64,000 nucleotides of DNA. Source: Methylobacterium sp. PvR107. GTDB taxonomy: Bacteria > Pseudomonadota > Alphaproteobacteria > Rhizobiales > Beijerinckiaceae. Where the stretch lies: contig NZ_JAFIBW010000001.1 of assembly GCF_017833295.1 (NCBI RefSeq), positions 5,198,501-5,262,500 on the forward strand. Reading direction: 5' to 3'. The stretch's first letter is position 1; each line of letters starts with the position of its first letter. Made by a program: the position numbers and the translations under genes. The notes below the pieces were generated by a model that worked only from the letters and a program-made list of their open reading frames with translations, did not search any database and was not told the DNA's origin. Below, one piece after another: positions 8,240-17,063 of the stretch.

Positions 8240-10441
8240 ATGTCGTTCCTGACTGTCGATATGGCGAACCGGGTCCCGGCCCGGGCCTCCGCCGCCCCCG
8301 CGGGGCCGGACCGCCGCGGCACGCTCGCCGCGCCCCTGACGCGGATCTGGCGGCGCCGCTATCTGTTCGCGGCGGTGTTCACGCTCGTCCTCGCCCTGGC
8401 GGCGACCGCCCTGATGATCATCCAGCCGCAATACGTCGCGACCGGCTCGGTCATCGTTGCGGAGGCCGAGCCCGGCGCCCACAACGCCTCGATGGCCTGG
8501 ATCCAGAAGCTCGGCGATCCGGCCGACATCGAGAGCCAGATCCTGGTGATCCGTTCGCCGCGGCTGCTGCGGCTCGCCATCGACAGCGGCCTGCCCGCAG
8601 CGGTGATGGACGAGTGCCGCTATGTCGCCACGCGGGGTCGGCCGGAGGAGATCTCGGAGTCGAAGCAGGCGGCGTGCACGACGCTGACGAGCAATCACGA
8701 CGCGCTGGTCGAGTATCTGCTCAAGCGCTACACGGTCACCAGCTCCGGACGCTCGCGCATCATCACCATCGCCTACAGGTCGCCTTTGCCCGAAGTGGCG
8801 AAGACGATGGCCAATGCGCTCATCAACGCGTTCCTCGAGGATCAGCGCGAGGCGCAGGCCTCGAGCCGCAAGGCCGCGTCGGACTGGCTGCACACCGAGA
8901 TCACGCAGCTCGACGCGTCGATCCGCGGGGACGAGACGCGGATCCAGACCTATCGGCGCCGCAAGGGCCTGCTGAAGGGGTCGAGCGCTCCGATCAGCGC
9001 CGAGCGGCTCACCAGCATCAGCCAGCAGCTCAACGCCGCCGAGGCCGCCAAGGCCGACGCCGCCGCGCGTCTCGGCGAGATCGAGAGCCGCGGCGGACGC
9101 GGCGCCGAGAGCGCCCCGGCGGTCCTGGCCAGCCAGACCGTCATCGCCCTCAAGCAGCAGCTCAGCACCGTCAGCGCGCAGCTCTCCAACCAGAGCACGC
9201 TGCTCGGCGCGAACCATCCGGCGATCCGGGCGCTCGTGACCGAGCAGACCAGCCTGCGCGAGCGCATCGAGCAGGAAATCACCAATGTCGCGCGGGGCCT
9301 GCGCAAGTCCTACGAGGCCTCGAACGCCCTCGCTAAGTCGCTGCGCGCCCAGCTGGACACCGCCAAGACCGAGGCCGCCGCCGCCATGGACGACGAGGCC
9401 TCGATCGAGGGCATGGTGCGCAACGCGGAGATCAAGCGCACCCGCTACGCCGACTTGGTGAAGCGGGCGGGCGAGCTGGAGACCGAGCGGCGCATCCTCA
9501 CGGGAAGCACGCGGCTGGTCAGCCTGGCCGAACTGCCTCAGGAGCCGTCCTCGCCCAAGGCCGTGCCTTTCGTGGCGGGCGGAATCGTGCTCGCGGGCGT
9601 CCTGGCCGCGGCCGCGGCGCTGCTGCGCGACTCCACCGACCAGCGGGTCCGCACGCCGTCCCAGATCCTGGCCGGCACCGGCGCTCCGGTCTTCGCCCAG
9701 CTGCCGTACCTGGAAGCCCCGGGCCTCGTCGGCCGCTTCTCCGACCGGCACCGGGAGCTTCAGCTCGCCGAGGCCCTGGACCGGGCGCGGGTCGAGCCGC
9801 TGATGCAGAACGTCCTGCGCAACCTGCACGCACATCTGATGCTTGCCGGCGGGAGCGAATCCCGGGTCGTGCTCGTGACCTCGTCGAAGCCCCGCGAAGG
9901 CAAGTCGTTCACGGCCTTCGCCCTGGCCGGCATCGGCTCGACCGGCGGGCGCCGCGTGCTGGTGGTCGAGTGCGACCTGCGCCGGCCGAACTTCGAGGCG
10001 TCGCTCGGGCTCGGACGCGGGCCGGGGCTCGGCGGGATCCTGCGCGGTGAGATCGACCCGGCCGAGGCCGTCGTCTCGGCCGGCGCCTTCGACGTCATCC
10101 CGGCCGGAACGCCCACCCCGGATTCCACCGAGCTGCTGATGAGCGCCCGGATGACCGACTTCCTGCGCTGGAGCCGTCGCTACGATCTCGTCCTCCTCGA
10201 CAGCCCGCCGACCAGCCTGCTGATGGACGCCGCGATGCTCGCCCGTCACGTGGACGGCGTGCTCTGCTGCACCCGCTACGGCCACTCGCAGCTGTCCGAC
10301 ACCGTCGAGACCGTGGCGAACCTGCGTCAGGCTGGCGGACACGTGCTCGGTATCGCCATGACCATGGTGAATCCCGGCCGGCAGATGACCTACGACGCGA
10401 TGCCGCTCCCGGAACCCCGCCACGCCGGGGCCGCCCGATGA
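8240..10441 (+). CDS. Wzc/ExoP-like polysaccharide co-polymerase with CpsD-type kinase domain
   Basis: This 733-residue inner-membrane protein controls chain length and export of capsule or exopolysaccharide. A first membrane segment (about residues 36-58, YLFAAVFTLVLALAATALM) precedes the periplasmic Wzz domain and a long coiled-coil-rich stretch (150-400). A second membrane segment lies at about 440-460. The cytoplasmic kinase domain has a Walker A-like SSKPREGKS near 548-556, Walker A' VLVVECDLRRP near 573-583 and Walker B LVLLDSPP near 650. Canonical BY-kinases end in a tyrosine cluster, but here the last 25 residues hold only one Tyr. The autophosphorylation switch may therefore be reduced. 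The stop overlaps the next gene in an ATGA. Confidence 0.92.
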   Translation: MSFLTVDMANRVPARASAAPAGPDRRGTLAAPLTRIWRRRYLFAAVFTLVLALAATALMIIQPQYVATGSVIVAEAEPGAHNASMAWIQKLGDPADIESQILVIRSPRLLRLAIDSGLPAAVMDECRYVATRGRPEEISESKQAACTTLTSNHDALVEYLLKRYTVTSSGRSRIITIAYRSPLPEVAKTMANALINAFLEDQREAQASSRKAASDWLHTEITQLDASIRGDETRIQTYRRRKGLLKGSSAPISAERLTSISQQLNAAEAAKADAAARLGEIESRGGRGAESAPAVLASQTVIALKQQLSTVSAQLSNQSTLLGANHPAIRALVTEQTSLRERIEQEITNVARGLRKSYEASNALAKSLRAQLDTAKTEAAAAMDDEASIEGMVRNAEIKRTRYADLVKRAGELETERRILTGSTRLVSLAELPQEPSSPKAVPFVAGGIVLAGVLAAAAALLRDSTDQRVRTPSQILAGTGAPVFAQLPYLEAPGLVGRFSDRHRELQLAEALDRARVEPLMQNVLRNLHAHLMLAGGSESRVVLVTSSKPREGKSFTAFALAGIGSTGGRRVLVVECDLRRPNFEASLGLGRGPGLGGILRGEIDPAEAVVSAGAFDVIPAGTPTPDSTELLMSARMTDFLRWSRRYDLVLLDSPPTSLLMDAAMLARHVDGVLCCTRYGHSQLSDTVETVANLRQAGGHVLGIAMTMVNPGRQMTYDAMPLPEPRHAGAAR

Positions 10442-11664
10442 CGGGTTCCTGTCCCGCGGACGGGCTCCCGGAGCACGGCACCGCGCCCGGCGCGTGGGTC
10501 GCCGGGCCCGGACGCAGCACCCGCCCGCGCGTCCTGTTCGTGAGCCACACCGCCACGATGTCGGGGGCGGAGCTGGTCCTGCGCGACGCCGTGCGCTCCT
10601 GGACGGACGCCAAGGCGTTCCTGTTCGAGGACGGCGCGTTGGGTGAGGCCCTGCGCGATCTGGGTCTCGAGACGCGGGTCGCTCGTCGCGGAGCCGGTCT
10701 CTCGAGCCTGCGCCGCGACGCATCCCCGGTGCGGGCGCTGCCCGTGCTGAAGCGGCTGGCAGCCATCGCGGTCGAGATCTTCGGCGCGACGCGCGATTGC
10801 GACGTGGTCTACGCCAACTCGCAGAAGGCCTTCCTGCTCTCGGCGCTGCCCGCGCGCTTGGCCGGCCGCCCGCTCATCTGGCACCTGCACGACATCCTCG
10901 ACGGCGCCCATTTCGGCCGAATCCAGCGGGCCGTACAGGTGCGCCTCGCCAACGCCTGCGCGGCCCGGGTCATCGTCCCCTCCCGCGCAGCGGCGGACGC
11001 CTTCGTGCGCGCCGGCGGGCGGCGCTCCCGGGTCACGATCGTGCCGAACGGCCTCGATCTCGACCTGGACCCGCGCGGGCCGACCGCGCTGCGCGCGGAA
11101 CTCTGCCTGCCCGCGGGACCGCTCGTCGGCGTGTTCAGCCGCCTCGCGCCCTGGAAGGGGCAGGACGTCGTCATCGACGCCCTGGCGGCGCTTCCGGGCG
11201 TCCGCTGCATCGTGGTGGGCACGGCTCTGTTCGGCGAGGATGCCTATGCGGCGGAACTTCGCGCGCGCGTCGCGGCGCTGGGCCTCTCGGACCGCGTGCT
11301 GTTCCTCGGCCAACGGGCCGACGTTCCCCGCCTGATGCAGGCGGTCGACGCGGTCGTGCACCCGTCGGTGGATCCCGAGCCGTTCGGCCGGACCCTCGTC
11401 GAGGCGATGCTCGCCGGCGTGCCGGTGATCGCCACCGACGCGGGCGCCTCCGCGGAGATCCTGGACAACGGCGCGGCCGGCATCCTCGTCCCGCCCCGGC
11501 GGCCCGATCGCCTCGCCGCAGCGCTCGCCGACCTGTTCGAAGATCCGGACGCTGCGGCCACGCGCACCCGACTGGCCCGCACGCGGGCGCTGTCCCACTT
11601 CGGGGCCGCCGCCATGCAGCGCGACCTCGCGAAGCTGATTCTTCAGGTTTCTGCCCGACCCTGA
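10438..11664 (+). CDS. Glycosyltransferase family 4 (EPS locus)
   Basis: This 408-residue GT-B glycosyltransferase is coupled to the Wzc-like gene by an ATGA overlap. After about 28 low-complexity residues the fold starts at RVLFVSHTATMSGAELVLRD. GVFSRLAPWKGQDVVIDAL (around 225-245) opens the donor domain, and EPFGRTLVEAMLAGVPVIA (around 317-335) is the E-x7-E donor site. It is expected to add one sugar to the growing repeat unit in the cytoplasm. The donor is not readable from sequence. Confidence 0.9.
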   Translation: MTGSCPADGLPEHGTAPGAWVAGPGRSTRPRVLFVSHTATMSGAELVLRDAVRSWTDAKAFLFEDGALGEALRDLGLETRVARRGAGLSSLRRDASPVRALPVLKRLAAIAVEIFGATRDCDVVYANSQKAFLLSALPARLAGRPLIWHLHDILDGAHFGRIQRAVQVRLANACAARVIVPSRAAADAFVRAGGRRSRVTIVPNGLDLDLDPRGPTALRAELCLPAGPLVGVFSRLAPWKGQDVVIDALAALPGVRCIVVGTALFGEDAYAAELRARVAALGLSDRVLFLGQRADVPRLMQAVDAVVHPSVDPEPFGRTLVEAMLAGVPVIATDAGASAEILDNGAAGILVPPRRPDRLAAALADLFEDPDAAATRTRLARTRALSHFGAAAMQRDLAKLILQVSARP

Positions 11665-11708
11665 CGGGCGGGCCATCCTTCTCTCACGACCGAGTCGCCA
11701 GAGCCGCC

Positions 11709-12845
11709 ATGCCGCGCGTCCTCGTGAACATGCCCAGCCAGTTCGCCAGCCGGCCGTCGGGCGTCGCGCTCGTCGCCTTCCGGGTCATCGCCGGGCTGGT
11801 CGCGCGCGGCACCTTCGAAATCGTGCTCCGCTCGCCCTGGAGTCGCGACCAGTTGCCCCCGGCGATCCGGGACAGGGTTGCGGTCGTCACGGTGCCGCGC
11901 CCGCGCATCATGCTGCTCGACGTCCTGCGCCAGGCCGTCACGGTTCCGGCGCTCTGCCGCGCCCGCGGCATCGACGTGGTGTTGAACGCCGATCCCTACG
12001 GCGCCGCGTTCGGCGCGCGGGCGCGGGTCAGCGTCGTTCACGACCTCTATTTCCGCACGATGCCCGACCGGATCGGCTCGCGCGAGGCGCTCACGACCGA
12101 TCCGATCTTCCGCCTCGTCCTCGGCAATAGCGCCCGGGTGATCGCCGTCTCGGAGACGACCCGGCGCGACCTCGGGCGCTGCTACCCCTCGCTCGCCGGC
12201 CGGACCGACGCCGTGCCCTCCGCGCCGATGCTCGACCCGGCGATTGTGGATGCGGCCACCGATATCCCCGCGGGACCGTTCGTACTCGCGGTCGGGAACG
12301 CGCTCTACAACAAGAACTTCGCGACGCTGGCCCGGGCCGTGGCGGCGCTCGGGCGGGCGGATATCCGCATCGTCCACGTCGGCGAGGACCCGGACGAGAC
12401 GATCGCCGCCGCCCTCGACGGCGCCCCGGTGGCGCTGACGCGCCTGTCCCGGATCGGCGAGGGCCGGCTGGCCGCCCTCTACCGGGACGCCCTTTGCCTG
12501 TGCGTGCCGTCCTTCGCGGAGGGCTTCTGTCTGCCGGTCCTGGAGGCGCAGGCGCTCGGCTGCCCGGTGATCTGCTCGGACCGGTCGGCGACCCCGGAGA
12601 TCGCGGGCGCGGGTGCGCTGACCTTCGACCCGGCCGATCCCGCGGCACTCACCCGATGCCTGTGCCGTCTGCTCGACGAGCCCGGCCTGCGCGACACGCT
12701 GATCGCGCGCGGGCACGACAATGTCCGGCTCTACAGCTGGGCCGAGACCGCCCGGCGCTACGAGGCCGTGCTCCTCGATGCCCTCGCGGAAGCCAGTCGC
12801 GCGACGCCCGCCCGGGAGGTGCCGCATGCGCATCCTGCACCTTAG
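11709..12845 (+). CDS. Glycosyltransferase family 4 (EPS locus)
   Basis: This 378-residue GT-B enzyme begins at the ATG at 11709 (PRVLVNMPSQF). The open frame runs far upstream, but only as an antisense-like shadow of the previous gene. SVVHDLYFRTMPDRIGS (about 110) and FVLAVGNALYNKNFATLARA (about 195) match the mannosyltransferase-type GT4 proteins. PSFAEGFCLPVLEAQALGCP (about 280) is the donor-binding motif. It probably elongates the repeat unit. Its end overlaps the next glycosyltransferase start by 20 bases. Confidence 0.88.
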   Translation: MPRVLVNMPSQFASRPSGVALVAFRVIAGLVARGTFEIVLRSPWSRDQLPPAIRDRVAVVTVPRPRIMLLDVLRQAVTVPALCRARGIDVVLNADPYGAAFGARARVSVVHDLYFRTMPDRIGSREALTTDPIFRLVLGNSARVIAVSETTRRDLGRCYPSLAGRTDAVPSAPMLDPAIVDAATDIPAGPFVLAVGNALYNKNFATLARAVAALGRADIRIVHVGEDPDETIAAALDGAPVALTRLSRIGEGRLAALYRDALCLCVPSFAEGFCLPVLEAQALGCPVICSDRSATPEIAGAGALTFDPADPAALTRCLCRLLDEPGLRDTLIARGHDNVRLYSWAETARRYEAVLLDALAEASRATPAREVPHAHPAP

Positions 12846-14073
12846 CTCGCTCTACCCACCCGAGCAGGTCGGCGGCGCCGAGCTGATGGTCGAGACGCTC
12901 GCCCGCACGCAGGCCGGCCTCGGCCACGCCGTGGCGGTCGCCTGCGCGTCCCGGCAGGTCGAAGCGCCGGTCCGTCAGGACGGCGTCGCGGTTTACCGGA
13001 TGGGCTACGGGACGCCGTTCCACATCCTCGACTGGCCGCAGCGCGGACGCCTCGACCGGCTCCGCTACAAGCTCGCCGCGCAGTGGAACCGGCACAGCCT
13101 CGTCCAGCTCAGCCAAGCGGTGCGGGATTTCGAGCCCGATCTGGTGAACACCCACTCGCTCTCGGAACTGCCCCCGGCGGTCTGGCCCCTGCTCCGACGG
13201 CTCGGCGTGCCGGTGGTGCACACGCTGCACGACTTCACCAGCCTCTGCACCAACGGCGCGATGACCCGCCACGGCCAGGCCTGCGCGGGGCAGCATCTCA
13301 AGTGCCGGCTCTACGCGGAGCCGCACCGCCGGTGCCAGCGCGCGGTCTCGGCCGTCGCGACCGTCGGCGCGGATCTCCTGGCCCGCCATCGCGCCGCCGG
13401 CTTCTTCGACGCGGTCCCGGCGGATCTCCAGCGGGTGATCTGGAACCCGATCGAGCCGGGCTTGCCCGCGAACCGTCGGCCCCGGGCGCCCGGTGCGCCG
13501 GTCACCTTCGGCTTCCTCGGGCGCATCGAGGCCAGCAAAGGCGCCGACATCCTGTTCGACGCCTGCCGGCTGCTCCCGGCACAGGGATGGCGCCTCGCCG
13601 TCGCCGGGCGCGCCGTGGACGGGCTCGACCGCTATCGCGCCCCGACGGAAGGTCTGCCGGTGTCCTTCCTGGGCCACGCGGAGCGCGATGCCTTCCTCGA
13701 CGGGGTGGATTGCCTCGTCGTCCCACCGATTTGGCCCGAACCCTTCGGCCGAACGGTGGCGGAGGCCTACGGGCGCGGCGTGCCGGTGATCGGGACCGCC
13801 ATCGGCGGCATCGGCGAGCAGATCGGACCGGGTCCCTGGCTCGTCCCGCCCGGCGACGCTCCCGCGCTCGCGGCCGCGATGGCCCGGATCATCGCGGAGC
13901 CCGCCTGCCTCGCCGACGGTCTGGCGCGAGCCGCCGTCATCCGCGACGGCACCGACCCGGCCAGAGTGGCGGCCGCCTACCTCGACCTCTACGCCGCCGC
14001 CCGCGCCGCCACCCAGTCAGCCACGGTCCTGGCCTCTTCCGGCCGCCCGCAACTCAGCGAGTTCCGCCCATGA
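12826..14073 (+). CDS. Glycosyltransferase family 4, tandem paralogue 1
   Basis: This 415-residue enzyme starts at the ATG at 12826 with GGGAGGT five to six bases upstream, inside the end of the previous gene. The N-terminus RILHLSSLYPPEQVGGAE, the VNTHSLSELP segment (about 105) and the donor motif PEPFGRTVAEAYGRGVPVIG (about 305) identify a GT4 protein. Many of the same segments recur in the next gene (ILHLSALYPP, VYRM, VNTHSLLD, VVHT/IVHT), so the two are tandem paralogues. They probably act on related acceptors or sugars. The stop overlaps the next start in an ATGA. Confidence 0.9.
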   Translation: MRILHLSSLYPPEQVGGAELMVETLARTQAGLGHAVAVACASRQVEAPVRQDGVAVYRMGYGTPFHILDWPQRGRLDRLRYKLAAQWNRHSLVQLSQAVRDFEPDLVNTHSLSELPPAVWPLLRRLGVPVVHTLHDFTSLCTNGAMTRHGQACAGQHLKCRLYAEPHRRCQRAVSAVATVGADLLARHRAAGFFDAVPADLQRVIWNPIEPGLPANRRPRAPGAPVTFGFLGRIEASKGADILFDACRLLPAQGWRLAVAGRAVDGLDRYRAPTEGLPVSFLGHAERDAFLDGVDCLVVPPIWPEPFGRTVAEAYGRGVPVIGTAIGGIGEQIGPGPWLVPPGDAPALAAAMARIIAEPACLADGLARAAVIRDGTDPARVAAAYLDLYAAARAATQSATVLASSGRPQLSEFRP

Positions 14074-15407
14074 CGGCCTCCTCCCTGGCACCGGCCTTCG
14101 CACGCAGCCTGCTGGACAGGGGCCACGCCTCCGCCTCCGGCGCAGCGGTCGATGGCACCACGCATCGCGCCGTTACGGGACCGCTCCGGATCCTGCATCT
14201 GAGCGCCCTCTATCCGCCCTACATCGTCGGCGGCGCCGAGCGCTCGGTGGAGCACCTCGCCGAGGAGCTGGCAGCGGCCGGCCACAGCGTGGCGGCGGCC
14301 TGCATCGCCCGGGAGCCGGAGCCCAAGGCCGTACGCGGCGGCGTCACGGTTTACCGGATGGCGCACCACAACGATTTCTGGCTGGAGGACTGGCCCAAGG
14401 CGAGCCGGGTCGGCCGCGCCTGGGCGAAGCTCAAGCAGCAGTGGAACTTCGCGGTCGCGGCCGAGTTCGGGCGGGTCCTGGACGATTTCCGGCCCGACAT
14501 CGTCAACACGCATTCGCTCCTCGACGTCTCGACCCTGGTCTGGCGCGAGGCCGCCAAGCGCGGGATCCCGATCGTCCACACGGTCTGCGAGTACGACCTG
14601 ATCTGCGGCAACGCCGCGATGTTCCGGAACGGCAAGCCGTGCGACCGGTGGCACCTCGGCTGCAAGGTGGTCAATGCCGGCAAGCAGATCACCAATCGCT
14701 CCGTGGACGCGGTCGTCAGCGTCGGCACCGAGATCCTCAAGACCCATGCCGATCACGGGCTGTTCACGCACCTCGCGCCGGAGCGCCGCCGGGTGATCTT
14801 CTATTCCTGCACGGTCCCGGACGGCGATGCCGAGGCACGGCGCCGCATCGACCGGTCGGCGCAGCCGATGACCTTCGGCTATCTCGGCCGGATCAACGTC
14901 GAGAAGGGGGTCGGCACGCTGATCGACGCCTTCCGCCGGATCGGGCCCGGCAACTGGCGCTGCCTCGTGGCCGGCCACGCCATGGACGACTCGATCGAGC
15001 GCTTCAAGGCACAGGCCGCCGGCCTGCCGATCGAGTTCGTCGGCTGGGCGAAGCCGGCCGATTTCCTGAGCGCGCTCGACGTGCTGGTCGTGCCCTCGTT
15101 CTGGGCCGAGCCGTCCCCGCGGACGATCTACGAGGCCTACACGATGGGCGTGCCGGTCATCGGTGCCGCCTCGGGCGGGATCCCCGAGCTGATCGGCGAG
15201 GACAATGCCGATTGGTTGTTCACACCGGGGGACGATGCCGATCTGGCGGCGCGGCTGCAGGCCGTGATGGCACGGGGCCGCGGCGACCTCCCGGACGAGC
15301 GCGCGTTCCAGCACGTCATCCGCGAGTCGACCTCGGAGCGCGTCGCCGAGAAGTACCTCGACCTCTACGCCGAACTCGTCGCCGAGCGCCGGGCGGCTCG
15401 TTCGTGA
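14070..15407 (+). CDS. Glycosyltransferase family 4, tandem paralogue 2
   Basis: This 445-residue protein has an extra N-terminal stretch of about 38 residues before the GT4 start LRILHLSALYPPYIVGGAE. It shares segments with the preceding gene throughout. Its acceptor half contains VNTHSLLDVSTLVW (about 145) and the cysteine-containing CEYDLICGNAAMF (about 175). The donor half contains GYLGRINVEKGVGTLIDAF (about 270) and AEPSPRTIYEAYTMGVPVIG (about 350). It is linked to its neighbours by an ATGA overlap upstream and a GTGA overlap downstream. Function: addition of one sugar to the lipid-linked repeat. Confidence 0.9.
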   Translation: MTASSLAPAFARSLLDRGHASASGAAVDGTTHRAVTGPLRILHLSALYPPYIVGGAERSVEHLAEELAAAGHSVAAACIAREPEPKAVRGGVTVYRMAHHNDFWLEDWPKASRVGRAWAKLKQQWNFAVAAEFGRVLDDFRPDIVNTHSLLDVSTLVWREAAKRGIPIVHTVCEYDLICGNAAMFRNGKPCDRWHLGCKVVNAGKQITNRSVDAVVSVGTEILKTHADHGLFTHLAPERRRVIFYSCTVPDGDAEARRRIDRSAQPMTFGYLGRINVEKGVGTLIDAFRRIGPGNWRCLVAGHAMDDSIERFKAQAAGLPIEFVGWAKPADFLSALDVLVVPSFWAEPSPRTIYEAYTMGVPVIGAASGGIPELIGEDNADWLFTPGDDADLAARLQAVMARGRGDLPDERAFQHVIRESTSERVAEKYLDLYAELVAERRAARS

Positions 15408-16921
15408 GCGCCGGCGCACCGGTTCTGACCGAGGCCGCGGCGGCCGCAGATGCCTCCGAGAACATCGCGGGCCTCGGCGCCGGTGCCGACGTGACCGGCC
15501 GCTCCTTCGACGCGGCCCGCTGGGTGGCGCTCGCCTCCGTTGGCAACGTCGTCCTGAGTTTCGGGGTATTCCTCGTGCTCGCGCGCCTGATCGGGCCGGC
15601 GGAATTCGGCATGGTGGCGATCGCCGCCGTGTTCATCGACATCCTGCAGATCGTCGCCCGGTGCGGACTGCCGGACGCGGTGGTGCAGCGGGCCGATTGC
15701 GACGAGGATTTCGCCGCCACCGCCTTCTGGGTCATGCTCGCGGCGGGCGGCCTGTGCATGGCGGCGCTGGTCGTCCTGTCTGGGCCGATCGCCTGGATCT
15801 TCGACCTGCCGGAACTGCGCCCGGTCCTGTGCGCGCTCTCGGCCTGCTTCGTGATCACCGCCGCGGGGGCCATCCACGAGGCCCGCCTGCAGCGCAGCTT
15901 CGGCTTCCGCAAGCTCGCCCTGCGCGCCCTCGGCGCCAACATCCTGGGTGGCGCGGCCGCCCTGTCGCTGGCCTTGGCCGGGTACGGCGTCTGGAGCCTC
16001 GTGATCCAGCGCCTCGTGGCCGCCACAGCGACGACGCTCCTGACCTGGGCGGCGTCCCGCTGGATCCCGGCACGCCGGGTGAACGTCGCGGCCGCGCGCG
16101 CGCAGATCGCCTTCGGCTCGCGGGTGTTCTGCACCTATCTCCTGCTGGTGGTATCGATCCGCAGCCAGGAGGTGGTCGCCGCCTATTTCCTCTCAGCGAC
16201 CGATGTCGGCTATCTGCGCCTCGCCTGGCGCTGCATCGACCTCGTCAGCCAGGTCGCGGTCATCCCCCTGACCACGGTCGGCCTGACCACCTATGCCCGG
16301 CTTCAGGACCGGCCGGCGGAGCTCGCGACGGCCTTCTACGGCTTCACCGCGGCCTCCGCCTTCGTGGCGGTGCCGGCCCTGTTCGGCATGGCGGCCGTCG
16401 CCCCGACACTGATCCCGTTCCTGTTCGGCGATCAGTGGCACGAGGCCGCCCCGGTGCTGCGGATGCTGGCGCTCCTCGCGCCCGAATTCGTCGCGACCTC
16501 GATGCTCTGGATGATCTTCACGGCGCTCGGACGCAACGGAACGGCGCTGCGGCTCGCGGGGGCCCAGTTCGGCCTTGGCGCGCTCGCCTCCGTCGCGACG
16601 GCCCCCTTCGGTCTCGCGGCGCTGGCGATCGGGCATGTGGCGCGGGCCTACCTGTTCTCGCCCGCCATCGTGATCGGCGCGGGGCGCTTCGTGCCGGTGA
16701 GCAACCGGCATCTCGCCCGGGTGCTCCTGCCGGTCACGGCCTGCGCGACGGCGATGGCGGGCTTCGTCCTTGTGGTCCAGGCCCCGATCCACGCCGCCCT
16801 CGGCGACCGGCTCGGCCTGTTCGCGGCCGTCGCAATCGGCGTCCTGGCCTACGCGGCGTTGGCCCAGACTTTCATGCGGGACACGGTCCGCAGCGCTGTC
16901 GGCTTCTTCATGCGCCGTTGA
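15404..16921 (+). CDS. Wzx-type oligosaccharide flippase
   Basis: This 505-residue polytopic membrane protein of the MOP/PST family moves the lipid-linked repeat unit across the inner membrane. The start is GTG at 15404, overlapping the glycosyltransferase stop (GTGA). After a 40-residue soluble leader, the family hallmark LVLARLIGPAEFGMVAIAAV appears around residue 57, then RCGLPDAVVQR around 85. About twelve to fourteen hydrophobic segments follow. The SIRSQEVVAAYFLSATDVGYL segment resembles WzxC/AmsL-like proteins. The far-upstream frame extension is a shadow of the previous gene and was discarded. Its position between glycosyltransferases and the polymerase fits a Wzx/Wzy pathway. Confidence 0.92.
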   Translation: MSAGAPVLTEAAAAADASENIAGLGAGADVTGRSFDAARWVALASVGNVVLSFGVFLVLARLIGPAEFGMVAIAAVFIDILQIVARCGLPDAVVQRADCDEDFAATAFWVMLAAGGLCMAALVVLSGPIAWIFDLPELRPVLCALSACFVITAAGAIHEARLQRSFGFRKLALRALGANILGGAAALSLALAGYGVWSLVIQRLVAATATTLLTWAASRWIPARRVNVAAARAQIAFGSRVFCTYLLLVVSIRSQEVVAAYFLSATDVGYLRLAWRCIDLVSQVAVIPLTTVGLTTYARLQDRPAELATAFYGFTAASAFVAVPALFGMAAVAPTLIPFLFGDQWHEAAPVLRMLALLAPEFVATSMLWMIFTALGRNGTALRLAGAQFGLGALASVATAPFGLAALAIGHVARAYLFSPAIVIGAGRFVPVSNRHLARVLLPVTACATAMAGFVLVVQAPIHAALGDRLGLFAAVAIGVLAYAALAQTFMRDTVRSAVGFFMRR

Positions 16922-17063
16922 GCCTGATCTGCACGCTCCGCCAACCTTTATCGGCGAGACTGTGCGTGCAGGGCCGCCATCGGCCGGTCCGGGTTGCGGA
17001 GACTTCCGCCTCGCCCGGCGCCGGCCCTCGGCGGCGCATCGCGCGTTCGGACGGTTCGGAACG

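Noticed and set aside
8168..10723. An 851-codon minus-strand frame opposite the Wzc-like gene
   Set aside because: Rich in Arg, His, Asp and Gly as expected for the antisense of a high-GC gene; no family recognised.
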